From positions 1-7,166 of the forward strand of contig JAIHTM010000132.1 in NCBI GenBank assembly GCA_022713905.1: a stretch of 7,166 bases of DNA. The letters run 5' to 3'. The DNA comes from Collinsella sp. (GTDB lineage Bacteria; Actinomycetota; Coriobacteriia; Coriobacteriales; Coriobacteriaceae). Shown piece by piece: positions 1-4,196 of this stretch (the first letter of the stretch is position 1; each line of letters opens with the position of its first letter). The position numbers were made by a program, and so were the translations under genes. Below the pieces are notes generated by a model, which saw only the letters and a list, made by a program, of their open reading frames with translations, was not told where the DNA came from and made no database searches.

Positions 1-38
1 ACGAGATAGTCGAGAAGCGCGGCCTCAAGAAGGAGTAA
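1..38 (+). CDS. 3' tail of an unidentified gene (partial)
   Basis: Reading from base 3, the frame gives EIVEKRGLKKE followed by TAA at 36-38. The codons (GAG, GTC, AAG, CGC, GGC, CTC) are those preferred by the other genes in the window, and a charged Lys/Glu-rich end is common for a cytoplasmic protein C-terminus. The product cannot be identified from 11 residues. A second frame starting at base 2 stays open to about base 122, but it has less typical codons and would run through the inverted repeat at 53-103, so it is less likely. The gene converges on the glutaredoxin gene. Confidence 0.5.
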   Translation, partial: EIVEKRGLKKE

Positions 39-138
39 CATCGGGACTTGCAGCGACGGACCTCAGGACACTCTTACACCACGTCTGCGCGCGCGACCGT
101 CGCCTCAAACAATTAGCCGGCTAAGAGCGTCCATGGCT
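39..138. other. Gene-free stretch with small inverted repeats
   Basis: No convincing reading frame is present. Two small symmetrical elements can be seen. One is a 7-bp inverted repeat, GCGACGG at 53-59 and CCGTCGC at 97-103. The other is a perfect 12-bp palindrome, TTAGCCGGCTAA, at 113-124. The first could help end transcription from the upstream gene, but no T-run follows it. The palindrome has no assigned role. Confidence 0.4.
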
Positions 139-212
139 ACCCAAAAGCTGTACGCCAGCATCCAAAGATGTCGGAAATGGTCGACTTTGGATGCTGGCGT
201 ACATGTTTGGGT
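139..212. terminator. Long perfect hairpin between convergent genes, probable bidirectional terminator
   Basis: The arms GTACGCCAGCATCCAAAG (150-167) and their exact complement (185-202) form an 18-bp perfect stem with a 17-nt loop. Three more pairs inside the loop are possible (TCG 171-173 with CGA 182-184). Outside the stem, ACCCAAAA at 139-146 roughly pairs with TTTGGGT at 206-212. As a result a short T-run follows the stem in both directions: TTT on the plus strand and TTTT on the minus strand. It lies between the end of the upstream plus-strand gene and the end of the minus-strand glutaredoxin gene, which fits a shared terminator. The stem is longer and the loop larger than usual, so a dispersed repeat element is an alternative. 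Confidence 0.6.
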
Positions 213-248
213 CGTATAGGTTGGGGCGAGCCGGTCGCAACGCGAGTG

Positions 249-494
249 TTAGAGTAGGTTCTCCTGTGCCCACGCGATGATGTCGCTCGACTCGTAGAGT
301 GGTTTGCCATCAATGAACAGGCAGGGAACCTGGCGTTTTCCGCCGACGGCGATGAGCGTCTGCTCGGCCTCGGTATCGGTCGAGATATTGCGCTCGGGAA
401 TGGTCACGCCGTTATCGGCAAGGAATCGCTTGACTTTTATGCAATACGGGCAGCCGGTCATAACGTACAGCGTGAGCTCATGATTAGTAGCCAT
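249..494 (-). CDS. Glutaredoxin-like protein with a CPYC active site
   Basis: This is a small dithiol oxidoreductase of the thioredoxin fold, 81 aa, the normal length for a Grx3-type bacterial glutaredoxin. Visible features are the first beta strand (LTLYVMTG), the redox site C15-P-Y-C18, the cis-proline motif QVP (P57) and the ESSDI segment (68-72), which corresponds to the C-terminal thiol-ligand contact region of the family. Such proteins reduce protein or low-molecular-weight disulfides in the cytoplasm; the physiological electron donor here is unknown. The ATG at 494 is chosen because GGAG (499-502 on the plus-strand numbering, read on the minus strand) sits 4 nt upstream. A longer frame from a TTG at 533 has no such site. 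The gene follows the TipAS-like regulator by 51 bp on the same strand with no terminator between them, so co-transcription is likely. Confidence 0.93.
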   Translation of the reverse strand: MATNHELTLYVMTGCPYCIKVKRFLADNGVTIPERNISTDTEAEQTLIAVGGKRQVPCLFIDGKPLYESSDIIAWAQENLL

Positions 495-545
495 GGGTCT
501 CCAATCGGTTGAGGTTTCGATTGAAATACCCAAAGCAGCCGCGGT

Positions 546-1373
546 CTATGCGCACGTCAACGACGACTCGATGGCCTGGATCAGAAACGCCGTGGCTCCG
601 GTGCCGCAGGGCTTGTCGTAGTAGTCAACAAAGCGCTGATCGGCAAGATAGCCGTGGGCGAGGCCCAGGTATGCTTCGTCTTGGGGCTCGTGTCCCCAGT
701 TAAGGCCAATCCATCGACGGTGCATCGCGACAAGCTTGCGAGCCTCGCTTCCATCCGGTTCGCCGTCGCCCATGGCAATCGAGAGCTGGCCCAGAATAGC
801 GCGTTCAAGTTCCTTCATGTCGTTCCATGTCTGTGGATCCATGTCCAGTAACGTTTCGTTTGCTGCATCGATAGCCTCGTCGCCATAGCGCACCCGCGCT
901 TCGGAGCCGTAGCGCTCCTCGTTTTCCTGCACGGTGCGCCAGCGCTCCAGTTGCGGCAGGACGGCGCCCATGAGCGAGACGGCTTCGTCGAGCGACATGC
1001 CGGTGTTTTGCGCCAGCCGCGGGGCGCAATCCTCGATCATCGCCTCCATGGTGGTGTCGTAGGTGTACTTGCCGTGGTCGTAGCACCACTTGCAGTAATG
1101 GTCGGTCGTGGCGCCCGTGGCATCGGTGCCGCAGTCGTCGGGCGTGAGTATCATGCCGCAGCTCTGGCAATAATGCTCGGGCATTTCGAGCAGGTGGGAC
1201 AACGGCTCTCCGGTTACGGCGGCAATGAGCTTCATCATGTCGATGCCCGGGGTGACCTCGTCGCGCTCCCAACGGCTGACGGCTTGGCGCGTGACGTAGA
1301 GCTTGGCGGCGAGCTGCTCCTGGGTGAGATTGTTGGCACGGCGGACGGCGATGAGTTTTTCTGCAAAGGCCAT
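546..1373 (-). CDS. XRE-type HTH regulator with zinc ribbon and TipAS-like ligand-binding domain
   Basis: A 275-aa three-part protein. Residues 5-62 are an XRE/Cro-type helix-turn-helix (LTQEQLAAKLYVTRQAVSRW, then TPGIDMMKLIA). Residues about 67-102 form a short zinc ribbon with C69-x2-C72 and C94-x2-C97, plus C81. Residues about 150-272 match the TipAS antibiotic-recognition fold in pattern: RYGDEAIDAANETLL, MHRRWIGLNWG (217-227), YLADQRFVDYYD and AFLIQAI. In Streptomyces TipA that domain is attached to a MerR-type HTH and binds thiopeptides; here the DNA-binding part is a different family. The likely role is a ligand- or redox-responsive cytoplasmic transcription factor, with the ligand unknown. 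AGGAG lies 5 nt before the ATG. The glutaredoxin gene follows 51 bp downstream, and trmO is divergent. A promoter and an adjacent inverted repeat just upstream suggest autoregulation. Domain calls are firm; function is inferred. Confidence 0.9.
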   Translation of the reverse strand: MAFAEKLIAVRRANNLTQEQLAAKLYVTRQAVSRWERDEVTPGIDMMKLIAAVTGEPLSHLLEMPEHYCQSCGMILTPDDCGTDATGATTDHYCKWCYDHGKYTYDTTMEAMIEDCAPRLAQNTGMSLDEAVSLMGAVLPQLERWRTVQENEERYGSEARVRYGDEAIDAANETLLDMDPQTWNDMKELERAILGQLSIAMGDGEPDGSEARKLVAMHRRWIGLNWGHEPQDEAYLGLAHGYLADQRFVDYYDKPCGTGATAFLIQAIESSLTCA

Positions 1374-1403
1374 GATGGCTCCTTTCTGCCGGTTGGTGGC
1401 TTA

Positions 1404-1432
1404 AGCATACGCGGCGGCAGGCACCCTTCCAA
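1404..1432 (-). promoter_or_regulatory. Probable promoter of the HTH/TipAS-like gene
   Basis: Read on the minus strand, TTGGAA (1427-1432) and TATGCT (1404-1409) are separated by exactly 17 bp. Each matches four of six positions of the sigma-70-type -35 and -10 consensus. The -10 box lies 30 bp upstream of the regulator's ATG, leaving a short leader that contains the AGGAG ribosome binding site. Confidence 0.5.
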
Positions 1433-1447
1433 GCAACCGTTGGTTGC
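1433..1447. promoter_or_regulatory. Candidate operator: GCAACC-GTT-GGTTGC inverted repeat
   Basis: A perfect 6-bp inverted repeat with a 3-bp centre directly abuts the outer edge of the regulator's predicted -35 box. Its size and position suit a dimeric XRE-type regulator controlling its own promoter and perhaps the divergent trmO. Binding by the neighbouring regulator is inferred, not shown. Confidence 0.35.
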
Positions 1448-1499
1448 ACGTTCGGCGACCGCGGTGGGGAATCGCGCGCAGCGCCCTGCGCCCATGCCG

Positions 1500-1505
1500 T
1501 ACAAT
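1500..1505 (+). promoter_or_regulatory. Candidate -10 element (TACAAT) of trmO
   Basis: TACAAT differs from the TATAAT consensus at one position. It ends 7 bp before the chosen ATG of trmO at 1513, which would place the transcript start at or next to the start codon. No ribosome binding site is visible before that ATG, which agrees with a leaderless message. No clear -35 box is found 16-18 bp upstream. Confidence 0.4.
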
Positions 1506-1512
1506 GACCGGC

Positions 1513-2250
1513 ATGGAACCTATTGCACACATACATACCGACCTGCCGCAGAAGTTTGGCATTCCGCGGAACAGCTTTTTGGCGCCCCATCTACAGGGGC
1601 GCATTATCTTTGAGCCGGAGTTTGCCTCTAACGCTGCGGTTGCAGGGCTCGAATCCTTCTCACACTTATGGCTGCTTTGGCGTTTTGAAAATGGAACGCC
1701 GGGCGGCACGGCGGAAGACATCGCCACCGATGCCAAGACACAGGACAAAGCCGGCACCAATGCCAAGTGGTCAAAGACCGTGCGTCCGCCGCGCCTGGGA
1801 GGTGCCGAGCGCGTGGGCGTGTTTGCCACGCGTAGCCCGTTTCGGCCCAACCCCATCGGCCTTACCTGCGTAAAGCTCGGCCGCGTTGAGCTCACCGCCG
1901 ATGGTCCCATCATCCATGTGCTGGGCGCCGACCTGCGCGACGGCACGCCCATCTACGATATCAAGCCCTACATTCCGTTTGCGGACTGTCATTCGGACGC
2001 GACGGGCGGTTGGATCGAAGACAGCCCGTGGCAAGAGCTCGACGTCGAGTTTCCACAGGCGCTGCAAGACAAGGTCCCGCCCACAAAGTTGCCCGGCTTA
2101 ATCGAGGTCCTTCGCCAAGATCCGCGCCGCGCTGGCAGCAAACACGAGCCCGATCGCGTTTACCATCTGGCCTATGCTGGGCTCGACGTGTCGTTTGCGG
2201 TCGACGGAGCGCGGCTGACCGTAACGGCCGTCACCGAAGCTCGGGACTAG
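1513..2250 (+). CDS. trmO: TrmO, tRNA (N6-threonylcarbamoyladenosine(37)-N6)-methyltransferase
   Basis: A 245-aa protein of the TrmO (TsaA/YaeB) family. These SAM-dependent enzymes methylate t6A at position 37 of certain ANN-decoding tRNAs to give m6t6A. Visible signature segments are FGIPRN (15-20), ESFSHLWLLWRFE (47-59), RPPRLGG (91-97), VGVFATRSPFRPNPIGLT (101-118), DLRDGTPIYDIKPYIPFAD (140-158) and the C-terminal LRQDPRR (200-206). Length is close to the E. coli enzyme (about 235 aa), so the gene is full length. The ATG at 1513 puts MEPIAHIHTD at the N-terminus as expected for the family. An in-frame ATG at 1504 is possible, and longer versions would extend into the promoter region. No Shine-Dalgarno is seen; a TACAAT box just upstream suggests leaderless translation. 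The gene is divergent from the HTH regulator, with the C-S lyase gene 112 bp downstream on the same strand. Confidence 0.94.
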   Translation: MEPIAHIHTDLPQKFGIPRNSFLAPHLQGRIIFEPEFASNAAVAGLESFSHLWLLWRFENGTPGGTAEDIATDAKTQDKAGTNAKWSKTVRPPRLGGAERVGVFATRSPFRPNPIGLTCVKLGRVELTADGPIIHVLGADLRDGTPIYDIKPYIPFADCHSDATGGWIEDSPWQELDVEFPQALQDKVPPTKLPGLIEVLRQDPRRAGSKHEPDRVYHLAYAGLDVSFAVDGARLTVTAVTEARD

Positions 2251-2362
2251 CTGACCGCCCGTTCACATCCGCCAAATTCGACCCCAAAACCCGTGCCAAA
2301 ACCTCCCGTACTGGTGGACAATAACGCCTACCGAACCAATCCGCTTTGCACGGGAGCCCAGC
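2251..2362 (+). other. Spacer between trmO and the C-S lyase gene
   Basis: This 112-bp spacer has no hairpin with a T-run that would clearly end the trmO transcript. It contains an imperfect tandem repeat (CCAAAACCCGT at 2284-2294 and CCAAAACCTCCCGT at 2296-2309). A possible -10-like GACAAT lies at 2317-2322 with no good -35. The ribosome binding site GGGAG (2352-2356) lies 6 nt before the ATG at 2363. Whether the lyase has its own promoter cannot be settled from the sequence. Confidence 0.4.
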
Positions 2363-3574
2363 ATGAAATACGACTTCACCTCAATCATCGACCGCCACGG
2401 CATGGATGCCATCGCCGTTGACTCCTGGGGCGAGATCCCCGGCATGGCGCCAAACGTTCCCGACGAGGGCTTCGACCGCATCCCGATGTGGGTGGCGGAT
2501 ATGAACTTCGCCACGGTGCCGACGGTCCAGGAACACATCATTCAACGTGCTCAGCACCCTATGTTTGGCTACTTCGATCCACGCGCCGAGTACTTCGATA
2601 GCATCATCGAATGGCAGAGCCGTCGTAACGACGTTGAGGGCCTGCTCCCTGAGCACATTGGCTACGAAAACGGCGTGCTGGGCGGTGTGGTATCGACGCT
2701 GCGCGCGTACGTCCAGCCGGGCGATGCGGTGCTGGTCCATAGCCCCACCTACATCGGCTTTACCAAGTCCATCGAGGCCGCGGGCTACCGTATTGTTCAC
2801 AGCCCGCTTAAGCTCGACGACCAGGGCGTATGGCGCATGGATTTTGAGGACATGGAGCGCAAACTCGCGCAAAACCACATCCACGCTGCAATTTTCTGCT
2901 CGCCGCACAATCCCTGCGGTCGCGTGTGGGAGCGCGGCGAGATCGAGCACGCCATGGACATCTATCGCCAGCACGATTGCGTGGTGATCTCGGACGAGAT
3001 TTGGTCCGACATCATCCGTCCCGGGCACAAGCACATTCCGACGCAGTCGGTGAGCGAGGACGCCCGCATGCGCACGGTAGCCCTTTATGCACCCAGCAAG
3101 ACCTTCAATCTGGCGGGCCTGGTCGGCAGCTACCACATCATCTACAACGAGACGCTTCGCGACCGCGTGTGCGCCGTGTCCAACAAGACCCACTACAACG
3201 AAATGAACGTCCTCTCGATGCACGCGCTCATCGGCGCCTACCAGCCGCAGGGCTACGAGTGGGTGGACGAGCTCAACGAGGTCATCAAGGGCAACGTCGA
3301 CTACTTCTGCGATTACGTTGACGAGCATTTCGAAGGCGTGGCCTATTCGCGTCCACAGGGCACGTACATGGTGTTCTTGGACTGCACGGAGTGGTGCCGC
3401 GAGCATGACCGCGATATTCAATGGCTGCTCGACGAGGGCGCCCGCGTAGGCGTGGGCTATCAGGACGGCCGTCCGTTCCATGGCCCCTGTCACATTCGCG
3501 TGAACCTGGCGCTGCCGCTTTCGCGCGTCAAGGAAGCGTGCGATCGCTTGGATCGTTACGTTTTTGGGGCATAG
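2363..3574 (+). CDS. MalY/PatB-family PLP-dependent C-S beta-lyase (aminotransferase class I fold)
   Basis: A 403-aa fold-type I PLP enzyme, normal length for the MalY/PatB family. These enzymes cleave C-S bonds of cystathionine, cysteine or related thioethers to a thiol or sulfide, pyruvate and ammonia. Key features are the N-terminal MWVADM motif (42-47) typical of the group, SPTY (Y130), SPHNPCGRVW with N183, SDEIW with D211 that contacts the pyridine nitrogen, the Schiff-base lysine K246 in APSKTFNLAG, and HIRVNLALP with the substrate-carboxylate arginine R379. There is no signal peptide, so it is cytoplasmic. GGGAG lies 6 nt upstream of the ATG. E. coli MalY also restrains the activator MalT, but nothing here points to a maltose role. 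It may be read through from trmO or have its own promoter. The precise substrate cannot be assigned. Confidence 0.93.
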   Translation: MKYDFTSIIDRHGMDAIAVDSWGEIPGMAPNVPDEGFDRIPMWVADMNFATVPTVQEHIIQRAQHPMFGYFDPRAEYFDSIIEWQSRRNDVEGLLPEHIGYENGVLGGVVSTLRAYVQPGDAVLVHSPTYIGFTKSIEAAGYRIVHSPLKLDDQGVWRMDFEDMERKLAQNHIHAAIFCSPHNPCGRVWERGEIEHAMDIYRQHDCVVISDEIWSDIIRPGHKHIPTQSVSEDARMRTVALYAPSKTFNLAGLVGSYHIIYNETLRDRVCAVSNKTHYNEMNVLSMHALIGAYQPQGYEWVDELNEVIKGNVDYFCDYVDEHFEGVAYSRPQGTYMVFLDCTEWCREHDRDIQWLLDEGARVGVGYQDGRPFHGPCHIRVNLALPLSRVKEACDRLDRYVFGA

Positions 3575-3678
3575 CGAGCGCTTGGCGTTGGGCGCGACGC
3601 CATCATGCGCCCGCAGCGTCAGTTACGTGTGCGGGCGCATGGGGGAGAGGGTAGCGGACGTGCTTCCCGCGCTCGCTA
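3572..3678. terminator. Nested inverted repeats between two convergent genes, probable bidirectional terminator
   Basis: Three inverted repeats fill the gap. The outer pair, TAGCGAGCGC (3572-3581) and GCGCTCGCTA (3669-3678), is perfect over 10 bp and includes the stop codons of both flanking genes. Inside it, TGGCGT (3583-3588) pairs with ACGCCA (3597-3602) around an 8-nt loop, and CATGCGCCCGCA (3604-3615) pairs perfectly with 3630-3641 around a 14-nt loop. No T-run follows the stems, so factor-independent termination is uncertain. The convergent location and symmetry support a shared transcription end. Confidence 0.6.
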
Positions 3679-4155
3679 CTTCTCTTGGATCTGCTTGTCG
3701 CAAAGGTGCTCAATCGTAATCTCATACAGCTGGACACCCTTGATGTCCTTGGCTATCTCCTCTTCGACCTCTTCGGCGGAAGGGTAGTACTTGAGGGCGA
3801 GCTCGCGGACCTTGTCCTCGATAAATGCGGGGGCGTCATTCGCTAGACGGCAACGGCCAAAGACAACGGTGCTCTGAACATACGGTGCCCAATCGTCGTC
3901 TTTGTACCAATCATTGCCATAGACGGTAAAGCAGACTTTGTCGCTGTGCTTGAGCGCATCGACCTTGTGGCCGACCTTGCTGCCATGGAAGTAAATCTTG
4001 TCGTGCTCGGCGTCAAAGAAGTAGTTGACGGGAATGGCGTACGGGTAGCCATCGTCGCCGTTGACGGCAAAGACACCGCGCTTGCAGGTGGCGAGCAGCT
4101 CACGCGCCGCCTCGTCGGTAATGGCACGTTTCTTTCGGCGTAGGGGCCTAAACAT
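3676..4155 (-). CDS. Pyridoxamine 5'-phosphate oxidase-fold flavoprotein, Nim-like
   Basis: A 159-aa split-barrel flavin-binding protein. The N-terminus (RRKKRAITDEAARELL) and the pattern GVFAVNGDDGYPYAIPVNYFF (27-47), KIYFHGSKVGHKVDAL (53-68) and VCFTVYG (74-80) match the Nim-like group of the PNPOx-like family. That group includes 5-nitroimidazole reductases and many uncharacterised FMN proteins. H57 in the FHG motif is at the position conserved in Nim proteins. It is shorter than PdxH and lacks that enzyme's C-terminal substrate motif, so vitamin B6 synthesis is not implied. The substrate is unknown. AAAGGAAG lies 6 nt before the ATG. The gene starts 41 bp after the kinase stop codon on the same strand, with no hairpin between, so it probably shares the kinase transcript. 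It ends in the nested repeats shared with the C-S lyase gene. Confidence 0.9.
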   Translation of the reverse strand: MFRPLRRKKRAITDEAARELLATCKRGVFAVNGDDGYPYAIPVNYFFDAEHDKIYFHGSKVGHKVDALKHSDKVCFTVYGNDWYKDDDWAPYVQSTVVFGRCRLANDAPAFIEDKVRELALKYYPSAEEVEEEIAKDIKGVQLYEITIEHLCDKQIQEK

Positions 4156-4196
4156 CGTGGGCTTCCTTTCTGACCGTGCGTGGTTGTTGCGAAAAA

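Noticed and set aside
1381..1392. CCTTTCTGCCGG shared with the terminal repeat at 7144-7155
   Set aside because: In the first place it overlaps the ribosome binding site of the regulator, and only 12 bases agree without the rest of the repeat unit. Chance or a shared purine-rich leader explains it.
951..1613. 220-codon plus-strand frame across the HTH regulator and the trmO start
   Set aside because: It is antisense to the regulator and overlaps trmO in another frame. It has no ribosome binding site and no domain pattern.
2284..2309. CCAAAAC tandem repeat between trmO and the C-S lyase gene
   Set aside because: Two imperfect short units only; too little to call a regulatory array or repeat element.
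2381..3493. 370-codon open frame on the minus strand opposite the C-S lyase gene
   Set aside because: It lies entirely antisense to a gene with clear family motifs. Long antisense frames are expected in GC-rich DNA, and its translation shows no recognisable domain.
3676..4155. Assignment of the PNPOx-fold protein as PdxH for vitamin B6 synthesis serving the neighbouring PLP enzyme
   Set aside because: The protein is too short and has Nim-like motifs rather than PdxH substrate-binding motifs. The neighbour is convergent, so not in the same operon.
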